Shown one piece after another: positions 45,818 to 57,979 of a DNA stretch of 64,000 nt. The translations under genes and the position numbers were made by a program. This DNA is from Coffea arabica. Taxonomy: Eukaryota > Streptophyta > Magnoliopsida > Gentianales > Rubiaceae. Where the stretch lies: assembly GCF_036785885.1 (NCBI RefSeq), contig NC_092312.1:16882001-16946000 (forward strand), written 5' to 3'. The notes below the pieces were generated by a model. It was not told the origin of the DNA. It was given only the letters and a program-made list of their open reading frames with translations, and searched no databases. Each line of letters begins with the position of its first letter. Within the stretch, counting starts at the first letter, position 1.

Positions 45818-46279
45818 AGAGCTGATCACCATCAATTCTATGTACCATGTTTTTTCACTATTAGTAGTTAAGAAAGCACACAAAAGAAATCTATGTAAAA
45901 CTCCCCGCTCAGTGAGAAAACATACGTTGCCCAATTCAAAATTGTTCTTATTGAAATTCATTACTTCGATTGTATGAATTTTTTTGTTTGTATTGTGAGA
46001 GTTCTTTGTCGAACATTATGTTGGTAGAATTAGAAATACATAGTTAATATATTTGTAGAGCCCTTTTCTTACATTCGAATATTTTGTGTTTTTTTTTCTT
46101 TGAGAAAAATTACTCTGTCATATTCATGATTGGTCAGATGTAAATTGCCTGGGACGTAAATGTAATGATTAACAAGTTGGTACATAGCTTCAAAAAACCA
46201 TTGAATTGAAGAAGCTCCACGAGCTGCAGTGTCCTAGCTTAGTCAACATTAATACAACTGGTTTGTGTAGCCTATGAAA
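45818..46279. other. LRX 3' UTR and flank
   Basis: AT-rich sequence with no gene, ending at the target duplication of the Mutator-like element at 46280. Confidence 0.5.
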
Positions 46280-46288
46280 CAGAAAGTA

Positions 46289-48932
46289 GGCTAATTACTC
46301 AGATTATGGTCGAGAAAAAAAAATTCAGACATGTACCGATATGACAAGTTTGTGGTACAAATCTATGGATATCGGGCCACGTTAGTCCGGCAAATCTATG
46401 GATATCGGGCCGCATTAGCCCGGCTACCGGGCATTCCCGGTAGCCAACAAGGTCTGAAAAAAAGCTGGCTGCCGAGCAAGTCAAATTGTTTTTTAAAAAA
46501 AATGCAAAGCGGTCGGCACGCTTGTGGACCAAAAAAAAAACTGGCTGCAGCTCCCATGAAGCAAAATATTAGTTAGTGAAGCACGGTACACGCTTAGTTG
46601 AATTAGTTTAGTGATTGAATTAGTTTAAGTAGACTAATTAGTTGTTTAAATTTTTTTAATAAATGTATTTAAAGTGATTGATTAAATGAATGTAAATGTA
46701 ACTTAGCCTAGGTTTATTGACTTATGATTATGAAAACTTGTTAATTAGTTAGGCTAATCGACTTAATTGAAATAATTGACATCTATAATAAATGCAGTAC
46801 ATAAATTTGATGTCATTAGCATAGCTTAATATCCAAATTAGTATTATTGGTTTAATGCAATTCACTTTATTATGCAAGTTAGTTGATAATTAGTCCACGT
46901 TATTTAGTATATGATTAGTTTAATTAGTTTTGTGATTTAATTAGTTTATTTAGTTGCTTTTTAATTAGTTGAATGAATTAAATTTAATAGGTTCGATTAA
47001 ATGAATTTAGATGTATTTGGTGAGGCATGTATTGAGTTTTAATTATGATAGACATTTAGTCGTGATAATTTAAGTATTTGAAATAATTGCTACATTTAAT
47101 ACATTAAATGCATAAACATTTTCATTTTTTTGCCTATTTTGTTTTTATATTGCACAACAAATTTATATTCATAAAATTATATAGTCTATTAAAAATTATA
47201 TAACAATTTTAACAAATAATTTCTCAACAATTTGATACCTGCATCTTATTGTAAAATGAATGAGATTTTTTTTTTGTTTAAAACAACCTTTGTTTAGTTT
47301 AACATCTTATATAAGTAATTATTGATTTAACAAATCTATTTTCATCTAGTTCTATTGTTCGAATTTTGAAATATAATTTAATTAACTCCAAAAATAGTCA
47401 GATTTAGTACGTTAGGCGGCATAAATTTTGGATAAAAAATAAGGGCGAAATTGTTGTATTGGAAAATGGATGAAAATTTCAACATTATTTAGTGAATTTT
47501 GTATATGTCAAAACAAATATTGTGGTACATTTTATTTTTTTAATTGAATTTCATATTTGAAATAATTGAGGCGCAAATATAAAAGAAAATTTAGTACAAA
47601 AAAGAAAATTTTAATTTGAGTATATAGTAACTTTAGTTGTAAATAGTATTAGGATATGAGTTTCAATCGGTTATGATCAGGTATTATAATTATAATAATA
47701 AATAAAGGTGATTACTAATATAAAGTACTTATATGAATTTTTAAAAAATTTCTTGCCATTTCATCTTGTCTTTCCTTCATATTAAATTAAATATTTCAAT
47801 AATACAATTTAATGTATTTATATTTATGTTCATCTTAAATTGATAATTTTATTGAATAATTTCAATATTTATAAAATCTTTATTTCAATTGAAACTTAAT
47901 AGACACCGGGTTAAAATGCCAAAAAATAAAAAAAAATATTATTCTTTCGACTCAATGTCATATAGTTACTTATATTATAATAGAATATTTAATTAACTAT
48001 TTTAATTTATCAAATATAAGTATTGGACATTAGATGATGAATAAATTTTTAAGAGAACTTTTATTGTGATTTTAAAATATATAATATTTTCGATCCATGC
48101 ATAATTCGTTTTCTTCGGTGCCCGGATGTACTTTTTTGTCCGTCTCCACATAGTAGAGTTGGCCTTCTTGCATTGCTTCTGCTTCTTATGTGCAAAAAAG
48201 TGAACTTTCCACCGTAGACGTAACCTATTGTTCAATTCAGAAAGTGGAGCGTTAGCAAATTTTAATTTTTTAAAAAAATTAGACTGGCTGTCATAGTAAA
48301 CTTTCCACCGTAGACCTAACCTATTGTTCAATTCAGAAAGTGGAGAGTTCGGCATCAGTCACCAACCCCAAAGGTCTGGCTGGTTGATTCACTAGCTTTC
48401 CAGGGTTTGCCTTGGCCAAAAACTGCGGAAGGGCAGGCATGATAAATTGATAGATTTCTTTTTTCTTACTGCTTTTGTGTATATGATAAGACATCATTAC
48501 TGTTATGATTATATTTAACAATCTTTTTTATAAGAGTATGGTTAATGAACCTTGCTGTTTTCTTGATTCCTTTTTATTTAGCTACTTGCAAGACAGCTGG
48601 AAGGGCATGCAAATGTGACTGATGCTTCAGAACGAGTTCAGCAAATTTTTTTTTTTTAAACAATTTGATTGGATGCCGGGCTCTCTTTGCTCGGCAGCTA
48701 GCTTTTTTTTAGACCTTGTTGGCTACCGGGTATTGTCAGCCCGATAGCCGACAGTTTTTTTTTTTTTTTAAATTCCCGCTATAGCGGTGTCAGAAGTCAA
48801 AAAAAAATTTTTTTTATGAAGTTTGGGTGCCGGGTTGAAATGGCCTGATATCCATAGATTTGTACCAGAAGCTTGTCAGATCGGTACATGTCCGAATTTT
48901 TTTTTTCTCGACCATAATCTGTGTAATTCGCC
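46289..48932. mobile_element. Non-autonomous Mutator-like element (MULE) 1, 2,644 bp
   Basis: Left end GGCTAATTACTCAGATTATG, right end (minus strand) GGCGAATTACACAGATTATG. The exact 9-base direct repeat CAGAAAGTA flanks the element at 46280-46288 and 48933-48941. Nine-base duplications and inverted repeats over 200 bases long (about 46289-46500 and 48650-48932) are hallmarks of Mutator-like elements. The left repeat contains AAATCTATGGATATCGGGCC twice; the right repeat carries an internal insertion. The interior is AT-rich with no transposase frame, so the element would depend on an enzyme from elsewhere. A 48-base direct repeat (48202-48249 and 48298-48345) and a GC-richer patch at 48345-48440 may be captured host sequence. 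Confidence 0.92.
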
Positions 48933-48941
48933 CAGAAAGTA

Positions 48942-50151
48942 GAGATACAATCACTAAATAGCAACCTGTCATAACCCTTGCCATGAGTCCATAACTAATG
49001 GTGCTAGTTAGTGCACTTGGATAGCAATCAACATCTCTAGATTGGTTTTGACCTTACAAATCAAACAAATGAAATAGGAAGAAGAATATATATTAGACAT
49101 TTTAAACAAATTAAGACTGCTGCAGTGGAAATTATCAAAAAATTATTATTTTTTTGGTAAGTAGGATGTTTTAAACCTGAAATATTCTGCTCATAATTAT
49201 TTCCATTTTACCATCCAATCAAACTCTCTCCCTTCACAAAATAAATTGAGGCAGAAGACATTAAAAATTTACGTATCTAACATTTTGTAGCCAGTGGCTC
49301 TTTGAATCTAATATCCTTTATCAAATGTGACGCTGATGAACAATCCAAGAATTTCACTTATGTTACAGCACCCCAGTTTTTATTTCTGTTACATTTTCCG
49401 TTTGATAAAATTGAATCTGAATTCTGAATACTGAAACAATTAATTTGCTAAATTTTAAGTACTGAAAAAACATATGAATGTCTGAATTTTAATACTAAAT
49501 CTAGTTATACTGTTTGATAAATATTTATAACTGAATGCTTAATAAGTTTAATTTGATAATTTTGCCCTTATATCCTTTCATTCAAAAAAAAATCTATGAT
49601 TTAATTAGTTTAAAATTATTAGGTATGAAAATGACAATATTTATTTTTAAATCAAATTAATATAAAAAATAAAATATATTATATGAGGAGTATGAAGAAG
49701 ATGTGAAAGTCATTAAAAAGGGAAAAAAGAGAAATTAAAAATCGTTAGATAGAGAATATTATGTTGTTTAATTAGATAACAATATTGAATACAATTAATA
49801 AACAAGGATAGATTTGGTAAATAATATAAGGTAGTTGAAATAATTCTATTAATTCTTATCAGAATTAAACATTCAATTAGGATTCTTGTGCTGAAAAAAA
49901 TACACACAAGTTCAACACTACTTAACAAGTTCAGCAAATAAATTTTCATTTATCAAACACTCAAAACATCTGAATGTTTGAAAAAATTCAGATTTAACAC
50001 TTTTTTATGTTATTAAATAGACCCTAAGACTTCTAGTCGGTGCTTTTGTGATCGACGACGAGTAGTATTGTAATTCTATTGTGACATCAGAGGGCACTAA
50101 CAGGCCAAGCTTCGCTTGATCCGCTGAACTCAAGTGGCTACTTTTGAGCTG
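48942..50151. other. AT-rich spacer between the two Mutator-like elements, with a probable older element
   Basis: No gene. The interval of about 49370-50035 has the style of an old non-autonomous element: GTTTGATAAAATTGAATCTG near the left and TTATCAAACACTC with TCTGAATGTTTGAAAAAATT near the right are loosely inverted. Ends and class could not be fixed. Confidence 0.35.
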
Positions 50152-50802
50152 CCTCCGCAGGGCTAATTCCTTAGAATATTTGTATTTAAAAAAAACAACC
50201 GCCAAATATACTTCTGACATGGGGTGTTTCTCATTCTATAGCGGCCGTGTTGACTCAGCACGGCCGTATAATTAAATATTCCACCAAAATCTTGTCTGCA
50301 AAAAATTCAGTGGGGCAGAGGGTGTCAGCGCAGACGTGCTGACTGTGCACGTACGCGGCTGACCAAACTGACTCAAGTCTGTGCATGTGTCAGAAGGATG
50401 CAAATGCTGTGAAACTGCGATCAATATCAATGCAAATGATGTAAGCATTTCGAAGAATGCTCTAGACACTTCATCCTTCATTTCTTTCTTTTTTTGTTCT
50501 TAATAAAATGACAACAAAAAAGCTGCAAAATATTTTTGGAGACAAAAAAGTGCCCATCTATGTATTTAATGGTAGTAAATTTCTTTATTTTATCACTTAA
50601 TTTTTCCTACTCTTAAATTAGTCTTGGATTATAATGCAACTAGTGATAGAAGAGAATCTTAACAACCATGATCAATTGTTTAGTAGTTCTTCAATAAAGT
50701 ACTAAACTTTTTTATTATTATTATTTTGAAATTGTGTATTACTTTAGGATTTATTAAACAATGTTAGAGTTTTTTTTTTAAATTTAAAAAAGGTTTCTAC
50801 AA

Positions 50803-51016
50803 GCCACTGGCCATTTGGTCCAGTGGTCATCCCTGCCTCCTACAAATTTGCCACAATTTGTTAGTCGTTTAAATAGACTAGGGGTGCCTTCGGTTAGGCG
50901 TGTTAGGGTAGGACGTGCGTAGGTTGTTTGCCCGTTAGTCCATGTAATCGTCTTTCTGTTTGAATAAAAAAGAATAAGTTTTAATAAAAAAATAATAATA
51001 AAAAAATAAAAAAATA
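50803..51016 (+). mobile_element. SINE nested inside MULE 2
   Basis: The body starts GCCACTGGCCATTTGGTCCA with a tRNA-like box A (TTTGGTCCAGTGGTCATC) and ends in an A-rich tail with interspersed T. The direct repeat AAAAAAGGTTTCTACAA flanks it (50786-50802 and 51017-51033). A classical box B is not obvious, so it may be a diverged or differently organised SINE family from the one at 24220. It inserted after the Mutator-like element. Confidence 0.75.
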
Positions 51017-51965
51017 AAAAAAGGTTTCTACAAAAGTAACACAAAGTTATCGTTAAATTATACCTTGAGCATATTTTGGCATTTAAAAAATTAGAATAAT
51101 CTATGGAGTGAGTGTTTATGTCATTTAACTCTTTTTAGAATGCGAAGAATATCATTGACCATTAACAAACTTCTGTACAGCCCAAATAAAATGATCGAAT
51201 ACGAATATTAATTACTTTCCCAAAATGTTGCACTAAATATAGGGAGTGTATATAAAATTTTTCACTACATTCCTAATACTAGTATTATGATAAAATATAG
51301 TCTACAGTTCTAATGCGCATACTAATTATAGAATGGTGTATAACACAGGTACGAGTAATTGATAAGTTAATATAGATCTCGAAAAAGTATACTATATAAT
51401 AATAATAACGATGTAATTTATATGAAGTGAAAAAAGATATAATAACTAAGTAGTGTATAAATAAAATTTTTCTTAATAATATATATATATACATATAGCA
51501 ATCAAAACATGCTTGTTGTAGTAGCGCAAAGCGTGAGTTGTTTATTGAAGAACAGATTTCATTATTATTTGTTACGCTATTTACGACGTTATGATTGATA
51601 TGTACACATTATGAAAGTGGTAAAAGGGTGATTTTTTTAAAAAAAAAATTCTCCAAGCAAATTATGCATGGCATGGGTTGTTTGTGCAAATTTTGGTTGT
51701 TGATTGGCGCAGAAGAGAAGAGAGTGAAGTAAACTATAAGGGCTGAGTGATGTGGCGGTGGGGTGGGGCTATGGTTCAGCTTTTGTGGCTTTCGGAGTCG
51801 GGAGGTGACCAATAGATGGACCGAGACAATTCTACTTCTCTGGTTTCTTTCTTTCTGGGTTTGTTTGCAGTCTTTTCGGTTGGCAATAATATATGGGTGA
51901 TGGGTGGATGGAGGATTGTTTCAGTTCCCAATTCTCAGAGTTGAGAGGATTTTTTTTAGCATGTG

Positions 51966-52120
51966 TCAGCACGTCCGCGTCTGCCACATGCACAGACTTG
52001 GAGTCAGTTTGGTCAGTCGCGGACGTGCACAGTCAACACGTTCGCGTCTGACACATGCTCAGACTAGAAGCAGCTTTTTCAGCCGTGGACGTGCCCAGTC
52101 AGCACGTTCGCGCTGACACC
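51966..52120. repeat. Minisatellite in the right inverted repeat of MULE 2
   Basis: Units at 51966-52032 and 52033-52098 (67 and 66 bases) and a partial third from 52099 each begin TCA.CACGT.CGCG and include GGACGTGC.CAG. The left inverted repeat has a single copy. Confidence 0.8.
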
Positions 52121-52280
52121 CTCTGCACCGCTGAATTTTTTGCAGACAAGATTTCGGTGGAATATTTAATTATGCGGCCGTGCTGAGTCCGCTATAGAAT
52201 GAGAAACACCCATGTCAGAGGTGTATTTGGCGGTTATTTTTTTTAAATACAAATATTCTAAGGAATTAGCCCCTCCGCAG

Positions 52281-53174
52281 CTGGCGGTTGCAAAACAACG
52301 AAACAACGAGAAATACAAAGTGATGTGAGTGGATTTAGATAGGAGATTATTTGAGATAAGTTTTTTGAAAAAAATATAATAAATTTTTTTTATATAATAC
52401 ATGTGAAATGAAAATATAATTAAAAAAATACATTTATAATATAAGCGCTTAAATTTTATGTAAATAATTTGCTATTCAAACGCACTTAAAGCATTTTGTA
52501 AATCATATTTAGCATTTATAAAAAATTAATCTGTACTTCAAACTTAATCATCTTTTGGTAATCACATTTAGTATTTTGTCGGAAGTTGGATTCTTCATCA
52601 CTAGATATTGGCTTAGTGCTTAGAAATTATATTCGAATTTAAACAAATTAATTTAAGGCTACCAGCCTTCTAGTGAAGGAATGCGCAAAAAAAAAAAAAA
52701 AAAAAGCCTTCTAGAGGAAAAAATTTTCAAGGCCCGGCCGCCAATGTAAACAAACGTATAATTTGGTTACTTAAAGTCTAGTAGATGGTGGACGGTTGCA
52801 TTTCGTAGCTCTTTGAATCTAATATCCTCAATTGTTAGTATTAATTGTTAATGTCGCTTTCAAAGGAAGAAACGTGCGCTGTACGACGTCGTTATTTGTG
52901 AGTGGCGTCCCCTTCAAAACTAATAGTAAATCTCACCTTGAATGAGATCCGGATTGACGAAAAAAAAGGTCGTCTCCGTTAAATTTTTTTTTTAATAAAA
53001 AAATTCATCTAAATTTTGTGTAGAAACTAGAAAGTTTAGAAGGGACGCCTCAAAGGGGAAAAACACACTCGCAAGCGAAAATCCCATCGCATTGCGGCGC
53101 TGGGATATCTTCACTGAAATATTGTTGATATTTTTATTTTTTAAATATATTTTTCTTTTTTGGGGGAGAAATTG
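52281..53174. other. Upstream region of the FAM114-like gene
   Basis: AT-rich, no gene. A long A run at 52687-52705 and T runs at 52986-52995. The leader of the downstream gene probably lies within 53030-53174. Confidence 0.45.
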
Positions 53175-56100
53175 ATGGCGGGGAAGGAGACCGAGTCCTC
53201 GAGCGGAGAGATAAAGCCTGTAGAAGAAATAAACGCAGAAACAGCACCGACTGAGCAGCCTCTACTGCAGAAAGGGAGTGATGACGGCGGCGGTGGAGGA
53301 GGAGGAGGAGGAGGAGGATGGGGCGGTTGGGGTTTCTCTCCGTTTTCTTATCTCTCAGATCTTCAAAAGGCCGCTGCTGTCGCTGCCGAAGAGATCTCTC
53401 GCAATGTATGTACATATTCTGCTTAAATTTTTGTTGGATGTTTAACGGTTGAAATCAAGGCTTCTTGTTTGGTTAACTGATTATATTCCAACTTATGTTG
53501 GCGGAATTCGACCTGATCGCAGGAGCTATTACTAGGGATTGTAACTGTCGAATATGAGTAGCCTGCAGTTTGTTAGTCAGTTTGGGGTATGACAAGACAA
53601 TCGTGTAGAAACGTATAGTGATTGTGTAAATGGAGGTGGTTACTGATATAGGTTTGGTGGATTGCTGCCTTCAATTGCGGATATTAATAGGTGGATTTTG
53701 TTGCTATAATCTGTGACTGGATCCCGAGAATTTCCCAAGTATGTTGGTTGGAGCTTGGTAGGTTTAAGCATTGTGATCCCTAAGTGCTCCACACTTTGGT
53801 GCGATAAAATTGGACCTTCTTTATTTCTTAAGAACATCACGTTTTAGGCATGTTTAGATTTTATTTTGTTTTATTATTTTTTTAGAATGATGGGTGCTGG
53901 GAAGCATTATAGTTTGGGTTTAGCTGCCAAAGAGTGGAATCATAATAATGATCATTCCTGTTCATTCTTTGAGAATTCTGATTGGAGAAAATGTTTCCAT
54001 CGAGGCTTTTCTGTTCATAATGTGGATGTACCAGAGTTTGGAATGGTACAAAAGTTTTAATCAACAATTATGTGGTGACTGTTTACCAGTTGGAACTTTG
54101 TTTGAGTTGGTTCTGATAATGTTAGGATTGGTAGTGGCATTCACGGACCTGCTAGATTGCACCTAAAGGAATGCCTTAAATATTTACAATACTTCATTTG
54201 ATGTATTATTGGTTGCATGAAGTTCGAAAGACGGCTTGATAAAGTAAAAGATGGTCTGGATTTTTTTTTTGCCAAATGTCTTATGCTACATACCTTCAAT
54301 GTGTTAGTCCATGATTTAATTTGGAGTCATTGATTCCTTCTTCTGGATGCAGGCCGTTGAGGTAGCTAAAACAGCAGCAAAAGGCGTTGCAGAAATCCAG
54401 ACTGCTGAAGACTCTGAATCTTCCAAGGAGGATGATGCAGAAGCATCTGCGGTTGAAGAGGAAAGTGAAGATGAAAATGAAAAGCGGCGGAAGGCAGCTC
54501 TTGAGAAACTAGAAAAAGCAAGTGAAGAATCTTTCCTTGGCCAGGCAAGTGATTATGGAATTTAAGATGTTATTCTGTTGTTCATATAATTGCTTGTAGT
54601 GGAGATTGCCTTGCAGTTGAAATCACCATTTAATCGTTGTCATGTATTGTGCTTGACCTTTAGTTTGAATGAGTAATTTATTGCACCACAGAGATACTAG
54701 TGATCAATTAGATCTTATTCACCTAGATTTCAATTGCTTGTATGCTGGGAGTGGTATTGTAATTCCAATTTTTATATACATTCAGGGTTTGAAGGTTCTG
54801 GACAACAAAATGGAAACTTTTGCATCAGGAGCTTGGCAAGCATTAGGAAATGCATGGAAAGGGAGCTCAACCTTAGTTAAACAGTATGTTCATATCTGCT
54901 AAATCTTGCTTCTGATAATATTAATATAGTCTGCAGGGATAAACATTTTTGGTTGTGGGGTTTAAGGGCCAGCCACCAAGGCATCTTGTGCTTCCTTGAT
55001 CTACCTGTAGGAGAATATTGGGCATTTGATGTTATATGTATTTTTTTTTCTTAAAATGTTCAGTGAGCATTTTGAGTGTTCTAATTCTTTAAATGTACCA
55101 TTTAGCCTTTTTTTTCTAGTTTAACAGAAGTCTCATTTTTTACCTAGGGCAGCCTACTAGTTAATTCCCATCATGCCTCTATTTTATCAAGATGTAGAGT
55201 AAGAATGATTTTATATTTTGTTCTAGGGCATGAATCTCACTAATCTAATTGTCTATTCAAAGTATTAACCTTTTATCCTTTTCAGACTTGAGAATTCTGC
55301 TACCAACTTTGCTGAATCCATTCATCATGGTGGTTTACCTGGAGCAAATGGCTCAGTTGCACCATCATTACTAGAGGTCTGTACATAGTTTAGTTTCTTT
55401 TCTTGATTTTTGATTCCTTTCTAATTGTGATTTTTCTTGCAGAGTGGGAAAGCACTTACTGCAAAGGGAATACAGGTTCTTGAATTTGTTGGCAAAGAGA
55501 CTATGGATCTTCTGATTGCAGAAACTGGTATGGAAGTTGGGAAAAATTTTAAAGCTGGAGGGAAAACAGAAGAAGATCAGTTATTTGAGGAAGTTACTTT
55601 TGATCGATGCTTCTATATTTATGGAGGTCCAGAGCAATTGGAGGTTACAGCTGTTCTTGAAGGACTCGTCTTTATTTCTGCTTTCAATTTAAGAAATCTC
55701 TATGACTTTTATCGTTTGTGGTGTCTCAGGAGTTGGAGGCATTGTCCAACCATTATGCGCTATTGTTTAATCGAAGAAAAGCTAAGCTGTCATCTGAACA
55801 GAAGTCTGTTTATGATGGAAAGCTTAAACTGGTCCAGCAGATTTTGGACTTGAGTTCTGAAATTGATGGAAGTGATGTTGAGTCTGAAAAAGGAAAGAAG
55901 ATAGATGCTGGAATTGAGAGCAGTACAGATGAGATAAAGATCCTTCATGATTCTAGTGTCAGCAAGGCTGCTGAATTAGCAGCTGGGTACTATTCTATTG
56001 AGTGCTTTTGTATATACTTCACATAATAAATTACGTACCTGTCAGTAACTCAAAAATTGTGTTGCTGCATTTTAGTTTCTTAAAAGACCAATGAAACTGA

Positions 56101-57186
56101 TCATCCATGACTATAAAGTATTAGTTCCTGCAACAAAATACGCAAATTTTCATTTTGCCTTTTGATCTTGCGTTTACCTAGAAACTATAAATTATTCAGA
56201 TCTTATGTGGCAGTTTGTCTTTAATGTTTGTCATGTTGAAGTATGACTTGATTCATTGTATGTTTGGGCTTGTAATTCAAAATTTTTGCTGAACTGACAG
56301 TGTACCCTCTTGTGCAAATAGAGATTATTTTTATGACAAATTATCTTCTTTTCATCCTGAATATCTTGCTCAAAAGCTTGCTGCCCATAATATAGGCCAA
56401 AAATATCTTAAATGCTTTTTGCTGAAATGTGCTGCAGTTTTGCAAATGCTTTAGCTGGGCTACCTCCAAATGATATAGTTCAGAGGACTGCTGGAAGACT
56501 GGATTCTCTTCATTCGGAAGGCGTTCATGTACGCAGAATAATATTGTGATCACAATTTTTCACAAATAATACAGTAAGTTGTTATCTGCAGTTGATGCTG
56601 ACGATTATTTCTTTGTTTGCACAGAGACTATCAGAAATGTGCTGCTTTGCTGTAACCCAACTTCAGATGCTTGGGAAGGCAATTATTTCTAATGCAAACA
56701 AAGTAGAAGACACAGATATTGATGAGGAAATGGTGAGAATCAACTGGCCTGAGGATTTTGTTGATAAAGCTAAAATCATACGGTTTAAGGCACAATCTAT
56801 GACTGGAAATGTGGAAGCTATTTCAGACTGCTTTATTACAGGTTGGTTTGATTTGTTATCTTTTTGGGTTTTTAAAAAAAAATACATTCTCCTTGTTTTT
56901 TGCAAATGGTTTTCCAAGTGTGTTGACTGAGTCTGATACTTGATGTTTCTGTTTCAATTCAACTTGCTGTGCAGGCATGTCAGATGTGGCTGAGGTCTAT
57001 CTGGCGGCGATAAAAGGAGCTGGTTCTGATTCACCTGAACTTCACCCAAAGAATTTAATTCAGGAAAAGGCTAATTTGTTTTCTGAGAACCTTCGCGCTA
57101 ATTATAGCACAGCCTTGGGTAAAATTCAGGATGGGCTCCAGTACTTATCCTATCTCGTTCTCTCGACTTCAATTCCTACCGCATAA
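53175..57186 (+). CDS. FAM114/DUF719-like protein
   Basis: Nine exons with consistent phases: 53175-53405, 54353-54544, 54786-54883, 55286-55376, 55443-55643, 55730-55986, 56438-56528, 56625-56841 and 56975-57186, giving 529 residues. The N-terminus is acidic and has a run of glycines (residues 38-48) before WGGWGFSPFSYLSDLQKAA. An acidic coiled region (SESEDENEKRRKAAL type) follows. The core contains GIQVLEFVGKETMDLL and LEELEALSNHYALLFNR, which resemble the DUF719 core of animal FAM114 proteins (Rab2-linked Golgi proteins). The plant role is unknown. The intron after exon 2 uses a GC donor (CCAG/GCAAGT). From memory Arabidopsis At2g15860 is a likely counterpart. Gene structure is well supported; family naming is moderately sure. 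Confidence 0.87.
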
Positions 57187-57669
57187 AGTACTCTTGGGGA
57201 CACTCTTGGGAAATATGTTCTCTTCGTTGTCCTTGAAAATTACTGTAAATAGTTTCACAGGATTTGGTTCAGCAATTGTTAGAGTTGGTCCTCCCTCTGA
57301 AAGTTTATGATTTCTGAATCAGATGATGTATGTTTTACATGTAATTTTTTTTTCTCTTCTCCATGGAAGTCTATATGTTTCCGGCTTCCCGCTATTTTTC
57401 TGAGGGAAGAAATAGATGTTGCATGGATTGATGAAATGAAGCCATCACCTTTAGACAATTGCTTTGTCTAAATCATTGCATCATCGGTGACCGATATTGT
57501 TTTATTGCGGGGACTTGGTCTTGATTCTCCATTCTCTTCTTGCAATTTCCACAGATTTGTATTATGATGATTATAAATGGTGGCGTGCTCATATTTGGTT
57601 AGGTTTTCATAAAGAATGTATATACCTGAATAAGGCACCGCCGAGAGCTTGCATTTTTTTGTTTTCAAT

Positions 57670-57979
57670 GAGCAAATTAACCGGATGTTCACTAAACTTT
57701 TAGAATCGTTAAATTTTGATTACTGAATTATTAAAAATTTGTTTTTTACCGTTGGATTATTTAAATTTTAGATTTAAGCCATATTATTAGATTTAATCAT
57801 TAATTATACAATTTTTTTCATTTATCTCGTGAATCGTGTTAGCGCTTCAATTTTAAATCTGATATAGTTAATAATTAAATTTGATGGAATGACTTGAAAT
57901 CAAAATTTTAGATAGTTCAATAGTCAAAATCAAGTTTTGACGATTTCAAAAATTTAGTGATCATCTAAATAATTTACTC
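57670..57979. mobile_element. Short inverted-repeat element (MITE), about 310 bp
   Basis: The left end GAGCAAATTAACCGGATGTT continues as CACTAAACTTTTAGAATCGT. The right end read on the minus strand is GAGTAAATTATTTAGATGAT, continuing CACTAAATTTTTGAAATCGT. The inverted repeats are about 60 bases and the whole element could fold into a hairpin. No coding frame. A target duplication is not clear in the T-rich flanks. Confidence 0.65.

Larger units (their letters stand above)
50161..52271. mobile_element. Non-autonomous Mutator-like element (MULE) 2, 2,111 bp
   Basis: Starts GGCTAATTCCTTAGAATATT and ends with the matching inverse (AATATTCTAAGGAATTAGCC). The perfect 9-base duplication CCTCCGCAG lies at 50152-50160 and 52272-52280. 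The inverted repeats are about 250-310 bases long (to about 50410 on the left, from about 51960 on the right), with CG-rich blocks such as GCACGGCCG. The right repeat is longer because a 66-67-base unit is tandemly repeated in it. No transposase is encoded. The terminal octamer GGCTAATT is the same as in MULE 1, so both were probably moved by related transposases. A SINE sits inside (50803-51016). Confidence 0.92.

Noticed and set aside
45141-45977. Long plus-strand frame rich in His, Leu and Gln, and a 206-codon minus-strand frame at 45228-45848, both over the extensin domain
   Set aside because: They are out-of-frame readings of the CCACCA-type Pro-rich repeats of the LRX gene; the LRX frame has a signal peptide and LRRs, these have no domain.
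50090-50160. Short phrase CTTGATCCGCTGAACT resembling an rRNA fragment
   Set aside because: Resemblance covers only a few bases and does not extend to known rRNA sequence.
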